A stretch of 64,000 nucleotides of DNA from CAWFPR01 sp963817635 (GTDB lineage Bacteria > Acidobacteriota > Vicinamibacteria > Vicinamibacterales > 2-12-FULL-66-21): positions 124,001 through 188,000 of the forward strand of contig CAWFPR010000026.1 of NCBI GenBank assembly GCA_963817635.1, written 5' to 3'. Every line of letters starts with the position of its first letter. Position 1 is the first letter of the stretch. Positions 48,668-56,718 of this stretch are shown here, one piece after another. The translations under genes were made by a program, and so were the position numbers. Under the pieces are notes generated by a model. That model was not told the origin of the DNA. It saw only the letters and a program-made list of their open reading frames with translations, and ran no database searches.

Positions 48668-49624
48668 CTACGCGCCGACGGCAAGGAACGGGTCGTCCTT
48701 GTTGATCGCGAGCGACGACACGATGAACAGCACGCGCCCGTCAGCCGGCGCACTGACCGGCTGCAGCACGTGCCCTTCGTAGTCCTTCACCTGCCCGAGC
48801 GCCTGCCCTTTCTTCACGCCGTCGCCGACCGCGATCCCGGGATACCAGAAGCCGTCGTGTTCACTGCGGAGCCACAGGAAGCGGTCGAGGACGGTGCACT
48901 CCACCGGGTCGGGCGGCGGTCCTTCGAGCATGCGCAGGTGGCGCATCAGCCGATCGAGGCCGTTCGTGTGCGCCGCGACATCGTCCGCGGTCCAGATACC
49001 CTGTCCGCCGGCTTCCGTGAGGATGGAGGGGATGCCGGCCGCGGCAGCCGTTGAATAGACCGATCCGGTCGTCTCGCTTCGCACCAGGTTGGGGATTCCG
49101 AACGCCTTCGCCATCTCCAGCGACCTATCGTCCACGCGAGCATCGCCCGAGCGGAAGAAGATGGTGAAGGGGATCAGCGCTTCAATCAGATCGCCGCCGT
49201 GCAGGTCCACGTAGAAGTCTCCCCGCTTGATCACGTTCTGGAACACCCAGTCGGCAATCTGTTCCGAGGCCGACCCGCTGGCGTTACCCGGGAAGACGCG
49301 ATTCAGGTTCTTGCCGTCCAGGGGACAGACGTAGATCGAGCGGACGGCAAAGCCCGCCGTGTTCATCAGGGGCAGGACGACGGCACGTCCGCGCAGCGTG
49401 GCCGGATCCAGGCGACGCCCCAGATCGAGCGCGGCAGCGATGCTGGCGTATTCGGCCGCGTGCACGCCGCCGCTGACGACCAGCGTCGGGCCGTCCGAGC
49501 GGCCGTTGACGAGCCACATTGGCAGACGATAAGGCTGGCCGTTGACATCGAACTGATTGATCCCGAACACCTTGTCACCGCTGGCGGCCGTCAGGGATCC
49601 GACAGTAAGTGATTGATTCGACAT
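48668..49624 (-). CDS. Succinylglutamate desuccinylase/aspartoacylase-type zinc hydrolase (paralogue)
   Basis: 318 residues, intact, from the ATG with GAGG upstream. Zinc ligands are in SGGVHAAEYASIAAAL and FYVDLHGGDLIE; the substrate region is LDGKNLNRVFPG. The C-terminal small beta-domain is YPGIAVGDGVKKGQALG. It is homologous to the gene at 47508 with the same domain order and lies tail to tail with it (112 bp between stops). Probably removes an acyl group from a small amide or N-acyl amino acid. Confidence 0.87.
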   Translation of the reverse strand: MSNQSLTVGSLTAASGDKVFGINQFDVNGQPYRLPMWLVNGRSDGPTLVVSGGVHAAEYASIAAALDLGRRLDPATLRGRAVVLPLMNTAGFAVRSIYVCPLDGKNLNRVFPGNASGSASEQIADWVFQNVIKRGDFYVDLHGGDLIEALIPFTIFFRSGDARVDDRSLEMAKAFGIPNLVRSETTGSVYSTAAAAGIPSILTEAGGQGIWTADDVAAHTNGLDRLMRHLRMLEGPPPDPVECTVLDRFLWLRSEHDGFWYPGIAVGDGVKKGQALGQVKDYEGHVLQPVSAPADGRVLFIVSSLAINKDDPFLAVGA

Positions 49625-49740
49625 GGTACTGCCTCGTTTCCTGGAGTATTCCCCTGGGAGTGTCGCCGGCACGGATCGTCCATGCAGCGGCGGAAGCATA
49701 CAGGCGTCCAGTGCGTGGCCGCAACGCCCTTCGCGGCACC

Positions 49741-49771
49741 TTGACAGACGCGGTATCCTCTTCCTGATGAA
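49741..49771 (+). promoter_or_regulatory. Candidate promoter of the phenylalanine operon
   Basis: A consensus -35 hexamer TTGACA at 49741-49746. The best -10 at normal spacing is weak (CTGATG or TGATGA, 49764-49770). If used, transcription starts around 49775-49780. The leader peptide would then have to begin at one of the GTG codons (49818 or 49821) rather than at ATG 49767. Confidence 0.4.
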
Positions 49772-49817
49772 CCTGTCCCGAACGTCTGCCGCGCCTGCAG
49801 GCTGGTCGCCCGACGGC

Positions 49818-49898
49818 GTGGTGTCTCCGCGCGTCGCAGGGACGGGCGTGTTCGGTTTTCCGTACTTTTTTACGTTCCCGCCCCGGGGATGCGGATAG
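49818..49898 (+). CDS. Phe-rich leader peptide of the phenylalanine operon
   Basis: A short frame (GTG at 49818 or 49821; a longer ATG form starts at 49767) that encodes the run VFGFPYFFTFPPRGCG and stops at TAG 49896. Five Phe and one Tyr codon fall in nine residues. This closely resembles E. coli PheL, which ends in a Phe-rich FFTFP-like sequence. It is followed by an antiterminator segment, a perfect terminator and then the DAHP synthase and prephenate dehydratase genes. The peptide itself is not expected to have a function; translation speed over its Phe codons is the signal. Confidence 0.68.
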   Translation: MVSPRVAGTGVFGFPYFFTFPPRGCG

Positions 49899-49978
49899 CG
49901 GAGTGACCTAACACACCTAAACGTTTCAGGATCACCCAGCCCGCGTCCCCCAACAGGGACGCGGGCTTTTTCTTTTTT
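49885..49978 (+). terminator. Transcription attenuator (antiterminator and Rho-independent terminator)
   Basis: Terminator: AGCCCGCGTCCC (49938-49949) pairs perfectly with GGGACGCGGGCT (49956-49967), loop of 6, then TTTTCTTTTTT. Antiterminator: GGGGATGCGG (49885-49894) pairs over all 10 positions (one G-U) with CCGCGTCCCC (49941-49950), which is the 5' terminator arm. The 5' antiterminator segment covers the last codons of the leader peptide. A ribosome that reaches the TAG would hide it and allow termination. A ribosome stalled at the Phe codons (49851-49877) would leave it free and allow read-through into the operon. Confidence 0.8.
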
Positions 49979-49992
49979 GGGGCGGTGAATCG

Positions 49993-51129
49993 ATGACACA
50001 AACCTCACGCTCTCCCTATCCACTCGCCGCACGGTCGGCGTGCCCCGAGGGCACACGGGTGCGCGTCGGCCACGTAGACCTCGGCGGCGATTCCGTCGTC
50101 GTCATTGCCGGACCCTGTTCGGTCGAATCGCGGGAGCAGATCTTCGAAGCAGCTCGACTGGTTGCGGGCCACGGCGCGGCGATGCTGCGCGGGGGTGCGT
50201 TCAAGCCGCGCTCCTCACCGTATGCGTTCCAGGGGCTCGGCGCCCACGCGCTGACGTGGCTGGAAGAAGCCGGCCGGTCCGCTGGCCTGCCCGTCGTGAC
50301 CGAGGTCATGGCCGCCCAGGACGTGGGTCTCGTGGCGGCTCATGCGGACGTGTTGCAGGTCGGCGCGAGGAACATGCAGAACTTCTCGCTGCTGCGTGCG
50401 CTGGGGTCGGCCAATCGGCCGGTCCTGCTCAAACGGGGACCCTCATCGACGACCGAGGAGTTGCTGCTGGCAGCCGAATACGTGCTGGTGAGTGGAAACC
50501 CTCAAGTGGTGCTCTGCGAACGCGGCATCCGCACCTTCGAGACCGTGACGCGCAACACGCTCGATCTGGGGGCCGTGGCGGCGCTCAAGCAGATGACCCA
50601 CCTGCCGGTGCTCGTCGATCCGAGCCACGCTGCCGGGCGAGCCGATCTGGTCGGCCCACTGGCGCGCGCCGGGATCGCCGCCGGGGCCGACGGCCTGCTC
50701 GTCGAAGTGCATCCGCGGCCGGCCGAGGCGCTGTCCGACGGTGCGCAGTCGCTGGACCCCGCCGGTTTCTCCACCCTGATGGACGACTTGAGGGCCGCCT
50801 CCGCGATTCTGGGCCGGAGTTTCGGAGTGGCCGCGCGGCCCGAATCGCCGGCCGCAAATGTCAGCGGCAATCGCCGGCGGATCGACCGGCTGGACCAGGC
50901 GCTCGTCGCGCTCCTCAACGAGCGCGCGGCGCTCGCGCTCGAGCTTGGCCGGACCAAGGCGCATCTCGACTGGCCGATACAATCGCCGGAGCGCGAGCTC
51001 GTCGTGCTCGAACGAGTGGCGGGGTTCGCGTCTCGACAGCTCGGCGCGGACGCCGCGCGCCGGATCTTCTCGACCATCATGGCGGAGACCGCCGGCGCCC
51101 AGCAGCGCGAGCGCGAGGTGGCACCATGA
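49993..51129 (+). CDS. aroF: 3-deoxy-7-phosphoheptulonate synthase fused to chorismate mutase
   Basis: 378 residues. Residues ~25-290 are a type Ib (KDO8P-synthase-like) DAHP synthase: VIAGPCSVES with metal ligand Cys42, RGGAFKPRSSPYAFQG, LLKRGPSST, and VDPSHAAGR with His212. It makes the first committed intermediate of the shikimate pathway. Residues ~295-378 are an AroQ chorismate mutase (RRRIDRLDQALVALLNERAALALELGRTK). The fusion joins first and branch-point steps, and the mutase may confer feedback control, as in Bacillus and Porphyromonas fusions (there with other domain orders). Its stop overlaps pheA (ATGA). Confidence 0.93.
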   Translation: MTQTSRSPYPLAARSACPEGTRVRVGHVDLGGDSVVVIAGPCSVESREQIFEAARLVAGHGAAMLRGGAFKPRSSPYAFQGLGAHALTWLEEAGRSAGLPVVTEVMAAQDVGLVAAHADVLQVGARNMQNFSLLRALGSANRPVLLKRGPSSTTEELLLAAEYVLVSGNPQVVLCERGIRTFETVTRNTLDLGAVAALKQMTHLPVLVDPSHAAGRADLVGPLARAGIAAGADGLLVEVHPRPAEALSDGAQSLDPAGFSTLMDDLRAASAILGRSFGVAARPESPAANVSGNRRRIDRLDQALVALLNERAALALELGRTKAHLDWPIQSPERELVVLERVAGFASRQLGADAARRIFSTIMAETAGAQQREREVAP

Positions 51130-51977
51130 GCCTGGCGGATCGGAGCGTTCGGACGAGTCCGTACGACGGGACCTATCAGGGCGCGCCGGGTGCCTTCAGC
51201 GAGGAGGCATCCCGGTGCGTCCTCGGTCCGGAGGCCCGCCTCCTGCCATGCGACACGCTCGAGCAGGCATTCGACGCGCTCACCCGCGGGGACGCGCGGC
51301 GCGCGGTGGTGCCGATCGAGAACACGCTTGCGGGATCGATCCACAAGGCCTACGACCTGCTGCTCCAGCATGACGTGCGGATCGTCGGCGAGATCGTGCG
51401 GCCGATCGTGCACGCGCTGATTGCCGCCTCACCGACGTCGATCGACGACGTCCGCCGGGTCCTCTCGCACCCCGTCGCGCTCGCTCAGTGTGAGCGATTC
51501 TTCCGGGAACGGCCGCATCTCGAAGCCGTTCCCGTCTTCGACACGGCCGGTGCCGCCGCCCAGGTCATTCGCGATGGCCGGCAGGGCGAAGCCGCCATCG
51601 CCAGCCGCCGCGCGGCCGAGGTCTACGGCGGCGTCGTGCTCGCCGATCACCTCGAGGACCAGCCGCACAATGCCACGCGATTCCTCGTGCTGGCCCGGCC
51701 CGAAGACGTGGAGGAGGCGCGTCAGCCGGAGAAGCTGACGCTGGTCTTCGCACTGCGGGACGAGCCGGGCGCGCTGGCGCACGCGCTCCGGCCGTTCGTG
51801 GATCACGGCCTCAACGTCTCCAAGATTGAAAGCCGCCCCGATCGCGCGGCGCCGTTCGAGTACGTGTTCTACCTCGACGTCCGGGCTGCTTCCGCCGATG
51901 CCGCGATCGCCGACCTCCGGCGCCACGCCGTCTGGTGCAAGGTGCTGGGCCACTACGCGCCGTGGCGCAGCGGGTAG
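51126..51977 (+). CDS. pheA: Prephenate dehydratase with ACT domain
   Basis: 283 residues. It converts prephenate to phenylpyruvate, the penultimate step to phenylalanine. The catalytic domain shows YQGAPGAFSEEA, VVPIENTLAGSI, EAAIASRRAAEVYGG and the TRF motif (NATRFLVLA, residues 182-190). The C-terminal ACT domain has GALAHAL (215-221) and ESRP (235-238), the Phe-binding feedback site. It is translationally coupled to aroF, so mutase and dehydratase are produced together under the Phe-rich leader. Confidence 0.95.
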   Translation: MSLADRSVRTSPYDGTYQGAPGAFSEEASRCVLGPEARLLPCDTLEQAFDALTRGDARRAVVPIENTLAGSIHKAYDLLLQHDVRIVGEIVRPIVHALIAASPTSIDDVRRVLSHPVALAQCERFFRERPHLEAVPVFDTAGAAAQVIRDGRQGEAAIASRRAAEVYGGVVLADHLEDQPHNATRFLVLARPEDVEEARQPEKLTLVFALRDEPGALAHALRPFVDHGLNVSKIESRPDRAAPFEYVFYLDVRAASADAAIADLRRHAVWCKVLGHYAPWRSG

Positions 51978-52036
51978 AAACGGTCGTCCGCGTGTTCGTC
52001 AGTGAGGCTCCTCACGCTGTGCCTTCTCCGGGTAGG

Positions 52037-53458
52037 ATGTACCGCAGCATGATCAGAATCGCCTGCTCGCTCAGCGTCATCCTCCTTCTGTTTCCGGGCA
52101 CCGCCGCCGCGCAGGGCCCCGCTATCGACTGGGGAGCGCAGAAAGCCGAGATCCTGCGCCACTACCGTGCGCTCATCCAGATCGACTCCAGTAACCCGCC
52201 GGGCAACGAGACGCGCGTGGTCGACTACCTGAAACGCGTGTTCGAGGCGGAAGGCATACCGGTGAAGACCTTCGCGCTGGAACCGTCCCGCGCGAACCTC
52301 GTCGCGCGGATCAAAGGCAACGGCAGCAAGCGGCCGATTCTGCTGATGGCCCACACGGACGTCGTCGGAGTGCAGCGGGAGAAGTGGCCCGTTGACCCGT
52401 TCGGCGCGGTCCTGAAGGACGGCTACGTCTGGGGTCGTGGCTCGAGCGATGACAAGGACTCGCTGGCCGCGAACCTGATGGTCATGCTGATCGCGAAGCG
52501 CTCGGGCGTGATTCCGGACCGCGATCTGATTTTTCTCGCCGAAGCCGGCGAGGAAGGCACGACCGGCCCGGGCATTGACTTCATGGTGAGCCAGCATTTC
52601 GACGAGATCGACGCAGAGTTCGCGCTGACGGAAGGCGGAGGGGCGACGATCGAGGACGGGAAAGTCACGGTCGTGCAGGTCTCGACGACCGAGAAGGTGC
52701 CGCGCCGTGTGCGACTGGTTGTGAACGGGACCTCCGGCCATGCCTCGATCCCGCGCCTCGACAACGCGCTGGTGCACCTGTCAGCGGCGGTCGCGAAGCT
52801 GGGCACCTGGGAAACGCCTATCCGGCTGAATGAGACGACCACGGCGTACTTCGAAACGCTCGCCACTATCAGCACCCCGGAGAACGCGGCGCGGTACCGC
52901 GGACTGTTGGACCCGGCCCGGGCGCCGGCGATCGCCAGATACCTGGAGGAGCACGAGCCGGAGCGCCACACGATGTTGCGAACGTCGGTTGTGCCGACGA
53001 TTCTCAAGGCCGGCTTCCGGATGAACGTCATTCCATCGGAGGCAGAAGCGACCATCGACGTGCGTGCCCTCCCGGATGAGGACGTGCCGATGTTCTACGA
53101 GGAAATGCGGAGAGTCGTCGCCGATCCGGCGGTCACGATCGAACCTCTGAAAGGCGCGCTTCGCCCCGTTGCACCGGCGTCGAAGCTGGACACCGACATG
53201 TTCCGGGCCCTTGGGCGTGTGAGTGCGCAGATGTTCCCCGGTTCGACGACGCTGCCGACGATGCTGGGCGGTGCGACCGACATGGCCCAGCTGCGGGCCA
53301 GGGGCATCCAGTCCTACGGCATCGGGCCGGCGTCAACCGAGGAGGACGCCACCAACTACGGCGCGCACAGCGACGTCGAGCGGTTGCTCGAATCGTCGCT
53401 GTACCGGTTCGTCGAGTTCACGTGGCGCGCGGTTGCCGAAGTCGCCCTGAAGCGATGA
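52037..53458 (+). CDS. Secreted M20-family metallopeptidase
   Basis: 473 residues with a signal peptide (ACSLSVILLLFPGTAAAQ); an alternative start is ATG 52049, which has a better-spaced AGGA. M20 zinc and catalytic motifs: LLMAHTDVVGV, WGRGSSDDKDSLA, FLAEAGEEGTTG and a late YGAHSDVERL. The lid domain is marked by GTSGHASIPRLDNALV. Probably a periplasmic dipeptidase or carboxypeptidase (succinyl-diaminopimelate desuccinylase-like in shape). A second secreted M20 gene lies at 60339. Confidence 0.9.
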   Translation: MYRSMIRIACSLSVILLLFPGTAAAQGPAIDWGAQKAEILRHYRALIQIDSSNPPGNETRVVDYLKRVFEAEGIPVKTFALEPSRANLVARIKGNGSKRPILLMAHTDVVGVQREKWPVDPFGAVLKDGYVWGRGSSDDKDSLAANLMVMLIAKRSGVIPDRDLIFLAEAGEEGTTGPGIDFMVSQHFDEIDAEFALTEGGGATIEDGKVTVVQVSTTEKVPRRVRLVVNGTSGHASIPRLDNALVHLSAAVAKLGTWETPIRLNETTTAYFETLATISTPENAARYRGLLDPARAPAIARYLEEHEPERHTMLRTSVVPTILKAGFRMNVIPSEAEATIDVRALPDEDVPMFYEEMRRVVADPAVTIEPLKGALRPVAPASKLDTDMFRALGRVSAQMFPGSTTLPTMLGGATDMAQLRARGIQSYGIGPASTEEDATNYGAHSDVERLLESSLYRFVEFTWRAVAEVALKR

Positions 53459-53497
53459 GTGTGACCCACGCAGCGGGTTCGACAATCTCTCCGGCGG

Positions 53498-54163
53498 CTA
53501 ACGCGTGAAGGAGATCGTGACGGTCACGACCACCGGCACGGGCACGCCGTTCAAGAGCATCGGGATGTACTCCCACTGCCGCACGGCGTCGAGCGCCGCC
53601 TGATCGAGCATCGGAACCGAGCGCACGACCTTCGCGTCGGTGACTTTCCCGCTGGTTCCAATCGTGGCTCTAATCTGGACCTCTCCGGTGACACCCGCCG
53701 ACTGCGCGAGGGCTGGATACACCGGCGCAACGTCTGTGATCTTCTTGGGTTCCATGACCCGGCCGCCAACGCGGGCCGGCGCGACAATGACCTTCACCCT
53801 GGCCGCGGCTGCGGCATCGGCCTTCGCCTTGGCCGCGGCGGCCGCATCAGCCTGCTCCTTGCCTGCAACCGCATCGGCCGCGGCCTTGTCCCCCGCCGCC
53901 TTCGCGGCGACGGCGAGTTCCTTCGTCTTGTCGTACGACTTCAACCAGTTGCCTTCTTGAGCTTTCAGCTCGGCGTCGAGAGCTGCGCTGGCATCCTGCG
54001 CGGCTTTCAGCGACTCGGGGGCGTACTGCGACGCGCGGTCGGCCGCGGCCTTGTCGACGGCAGCCTTGGCGGCGTCCACGTCCGTAGTGGGAGGCGACCC
54101 GCAGCCCGTGAGAGCGATCGCGAGGCCCAGGGCGACCGCCAGGAACCTGACATTGTTACGCAT
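53498..54163 (-). CDS. Lipoprotein with coiled coil and TonB-like C-terminal domain
   Basis: 221 residues. The lipobox is ALTGCGS (Cys21). Residues 30-120 are an Ala/Lys/Asp-rich helical stretch (coiled coil, DUF4398-like). Residues 135-221 form a TonB C-terminal domain (KKITDVAPVYPALAQSAGVTGEVQIRATI, ALDAVRQWEYIPMLLNGVPVPVVVTVTISF). Unlike true TonB it is a lipoprotein without an inner-membrane helix, so it is more likely an envelope scaffold or assembly factor. Monocistronic. Confidence 0.8.
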   Translation of the reverse strand: MRNNVRFLAVALGLAIALTGCGSPPTTDVDAAKAAVDKAAADRASQYAPESLKAAQDASAALDAELKAQEGNWLKSYDKTKELAVAAKAAGDKAAADAVAGKEQADAAAAAKAKADAAAAARVKVIVAPARVGGRVMEPKKITDVAPVYPALAQSAGVTGEVQIRATIGTSGKVTDAKVVRSVPMLDQAALDAVRQWEYIPMLLNGVPVPVVVTVTISFTR

Positions 54164-54264
54164 GGTTGGTTATCTCCTTGAAGCGTCGAGTCAACGTGGT
54201 GCGCATCTGGTTCGCCCGGCGCGCCGTCCAGGGTGTAGGTGGCGCTACCCTTTGCTTAGAGGTT

Positions 54265-54507
54265 ATGCGTCCGGCGATGGCGGGGATGTTCCGTTCAGCA
54301 CACGTCGACTGTCATAATCACTTCATTGAATCCCGGCAGGTAGACGACAAGATCGTCCGGACGAGTCAGTGGCGACCGATCGGCACCGTCGAGCAGGTTC
54401 CTCATCAAGCACGCATCGTCCACCTCTTCGATTGCAAGGCGCAGGCGCCGGACGAGCAGAAGGCGGCGACCGCGGCACGCGCTTCCGGCTTCGGCGGGAC
54501 GTACTAG
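54265..54507 (+). CDS. Small hypothetical protein ahead of the 54511 gene
   Basis: 80 residues from ATG 54265 (AGAGG upstream); a shorter form starts at 54286. Third codon positions are GC-rich in this frame and poor in the overlapping minus-strand frame, which supports coding. It ends 3 bp before the next gene, suggesting an operon. The sequence (VDCHNHFIESRQVDDKIV) has no family I recognise. Confidence 0.35.
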   Translation: MRPAMAGMFRSAHVDCHNHFIESRQVDDKIVRTSQWRPIGTVEQVPHQARIVHLFDCKAQAPDEQKAATAARASGFGGTY

Positions 54508-54510
54508 CGC

Positions 54511-55020
54511 ATGGATCCACTGCGGGAGCTTCTGGGGGCCGACCACCGGCAGGCGCTGGAGTTCTTCTTCCAGCGCCTCAAGGATGTCTCCGGCCCGGGC
54601 GTCGATCCACAAGAACTCCTCTACAACGCCAGCGTGCTGGCGCACTACGCCCAGGTGTCCACGCAGGCCGAGCTCGAGTTGCCGGCTCCGGCGACCCTGG
54701 GCGCGGTCTTCGATCATTTCGTCGCCGACACGACGCTGCACCACGACAGCCTGATGATGGAAACCGCGGGGGCTCAATGCCTGTTGATGGCGGGCTTCTT
54801 CGAGGACCAGGCGCGACGACGCCACAACATCCCTTGGTACGCCGAGCTCGGAACCGCGTTCTTCAGGCGGGCGGCTGTGCGGGAACCGTCGCGGGGCAAG
54901 GCCCTTTTGCTCGACACGATCGCCCGGCACTTCGAGGCCTGGCGTCAGCGCCACGCGCGGCTCAGCCGCGATCTCAGGGACCGGGCCTTGCTGCTGCCGC
55001 CGCCGGGTGGCGGGTCCTGA
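54511..55020 (+). CDS. Hypothetical helical protein
   Basis: 169 residues, mainly alpha-helical, beginning MDPLRELLGADHRQALEFFF. No signal peptide or membrane segment. The middle part (FDHFVADTTLHHDSLMMETAG) contains several His residues that could bind metal or simply be surface residues. Family not recognised. It follows the small gene at 54265 closely and precedes a convergent histidine kinase. Confidence 0.6.
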   Translation: MDPLRELLGADHRQALEFFFQRLKDVSGPGVDPQELLYNASVLAHYAQVSTQAELELPAPATLGAVFDHFVADTTLHHDSLMMETAGAQCLLMAGFFEDQARRRHNIPWYAELGTAFFRRAAVREPSRGKALLLDTIARHFEAWRQRHARLSRDLRDRALLLPPPGGGS

Positions 55021-55109
55021 TACACAGGTCTGCCGGAGCTTCGGACGCTCAACGGGGCGGGAACGAAGCGCGCGCGGTTCTGACGTGATGAAGCCGCGCT
55101 GCTGTCGCA

Positions 55110-56690
55110 CTACACCCGCTCCCTGGCGAACCTCGCCAGGAGCCCCTCCAACTCCTCCGGGTCGGTCGGCTTCGTCAGGTGGTGGTCAAAGCCCGCCTCA
55201 GATGTCCGACGACGGTCGTCCTCCTGTCCCCAACCGGTCAGCGCAACGAGGCGCGTGTTCGCCATTTCGGGATGCCTCCGCAGTTCGCGGGCCACGTCGA
55301 GGCCGCTGACTACGGGCAGGCCGAGGTCGAGGAGGACGACATCGGGCCGGTACGACAGCGCCGCCGAGATCGCGCTCTGCCCGTCGAGGGCCTTCCGCAC
55401 GTCGTGCCCCATCGCCGCGACAGCCAGTTCAAGCATGTGGACCAGGTCGTTGTTGTCGTCGACGATGAGCACCTTCAGTCGCGTGCTCGGCGGAAATGGC
55501 GAGGGCTGGCGCCGCTCGGGTTGGATTTCGTCGGGTGCCAGTGCGAGCGGCAGCCGAACGACGAACTCTGTGCCGCGCCCGAGCCCATCCGAGTGGGCTT
55601 CAATCGATCCGCCGTGCAGCTGCACGAGCCGCCGCGCGATCGTCAACCCGACACCCAGTCCGCCTTGAGAGTTGTCCGGAGGGTTCACCTGCATGAACAT
55701 CTCGAACAGCCGCGCCAGCTGATCCGCGGCGATGCCCATGCCACTGTCTATCACCCGAATGACCGCGTGCTGGGCCTCTCGGCCCACGTCGAGGGAGATT
55801 TTGCCGCCACGGGGCGTGTACTTGGCCGCGTTCGTCAGCAGGTTGCTGATGACCTGCGTTACACGGCCCGCATCAACCTCCACCCAGAGCGGTTCGTCGG
55901 GCATGACGACCTCCAACGCATGCCGCGCAGCGCGGATGATGGGGGAGACGGCATCGACCGCCGCGGTGACAACTGCCTGGAGGCGCAGGGGCTCGCGCCT
56001 CAAAGCCAATTTCCCGGTCGTAATCCGCGTCACGTCCAGCAGGTCATCGACAAGGCGGACGAGTTGAGTCACCTGACGGCCGATGACAGCGAGCGCCGCC
56101 CGTGCCGACTGGTCCAGCGGTGCTTTGTCAATGTGCGGGAGCGCGTAGCAAATGGCGGACAGAGGATTGCGGAGTTCATGGGACAGAACGGCGAGGAAGT
56201 CGCTCTTGAGGCGGTTCGCCTCGGAGATGCTCGTGGCCTGTTCCTCCAGCTGCCGCTCCAGTCGCTTGCGGTCCGTGATGTCACGGACGTTGCACTGGAT
56301 CACATGATGGCCGTCCTCTTTGTAGATGTTGCTGACGAACTCGACCTCCCGGCGCGCCCCATGCGTCGTTTGCAGGGGCAGGTCCTCATACCTGATGACG
56401 CCACGCTCCTGGAGCTGCCTGAACGCAGCCTGGCTGTTTTCGATGTCCGTGAAGACGCCGATCTCCCAAAGCTCCTTGCCCAGGAGCTCGTCGTGAGAGT
56501 ATCCGAGCAGCTCGCTCATGAACGGGTTCGAGTCTTCGATTTTTCCCGTTTCAGCATTGAGGATGAGGATACCGTCTCGTGCGGCTTCAAACAGGCGGCG
56601 ATAGCGTAATTCGGAATTCTGCGGTTTGTCGTCTTCCATGGCAGCGAACCTGAAGAGCTTGCCAAATAAACGATCCGAGACTGAAATCAT
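55110..56690 (-). CDS. Hybrid sensor histidine kinase with PAS and receiver domains
   Basis: 526 residues from ATG 56690; MEDDKPQNS at 56639 is an alternative start. Domains in order: PAS (RYRRLFEAARDGILILNAETG, about residues 25-150), HisKA with the phospho-acceptor in FLAVLSHELRNPLSA, HATPase (N-box ISNLLTNAAKYTP, G-boxes DSGMGIA and GGLGVGLTIARRLVQLHGG), and a C-terminal receiver (VLIVDDNNDL; phospho-Asp in VVLLDLGLPV; Lys in HLTKPTD). No membrane segment, so it is cytoplasmic. No separate response regulator is nearby. The overall type is common in Acidobacteria and Planctomycetes. Confidence 0.92.
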   Translation of the reverse strand: MISVSDRLFGKLFRFAAMEDDKPQNSELRYRRLFEAARDGILILNAETGKIEDSNPFMSELLGYSHDELLGKELWEIGVFTDIENSQAAFRQLQERGVIRYEDLPLQTTHGARREVEFVSNIYKEDGHHVIQCNVRDITDRKRLERQLEEQATSISEANRLKSDFLAVLSHELRNPLSAICYALPHIDKAPLDQSARAALAVIGRQVTQLVRLVDDLLDVTRITTGKLALRREPLRLQAVVTAAVDAVSPIIRAARHALEVVMPDEPLWVEVDAGRVTQVISNLLTNAAKYTPRGGKISLDVGREAQHAVIRVIDSGMGIAADQLARLFEMFMQVNPPDNSQGGLGVGLTIARRLVQLHGGSIEAHSDGLGRGTEFVVRLPLALAPDEIQPERRQPSPFPPSTRLKVLIVDDNNDLVHMLELAVAAMGHDVRKALDGQSAISAALSYRPDVVLLDLGLPVVSGLDVARELRRHPEMANTRLVALTGWGQEDDRRRTSEAGFDHHLTKPTDPEELEGLLARFARERV

Positions 56691-56718
56691 AAGATGAGCT
56701 GGCCGCCGGTGCAAACCA

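Noticed and set aside
49754..49759. TATCCT as the -10 of the phenylalanine promoter
   Set aside because: Only 7 bp from TTGACA, far below the 16-18 bp needed.
53498..54163. True TonB protein
   Set aside because: It has a lipobox instead of an inner-membrane helix, and no exbB/exbD genes lie nearby.
54295..55110. 271-codon minus-strand frame over the 54265 and 54511 genes
   Set aside because: Third-position GC is lower than in the plus frames, and the 54511 frame has a natural start and compact composition.
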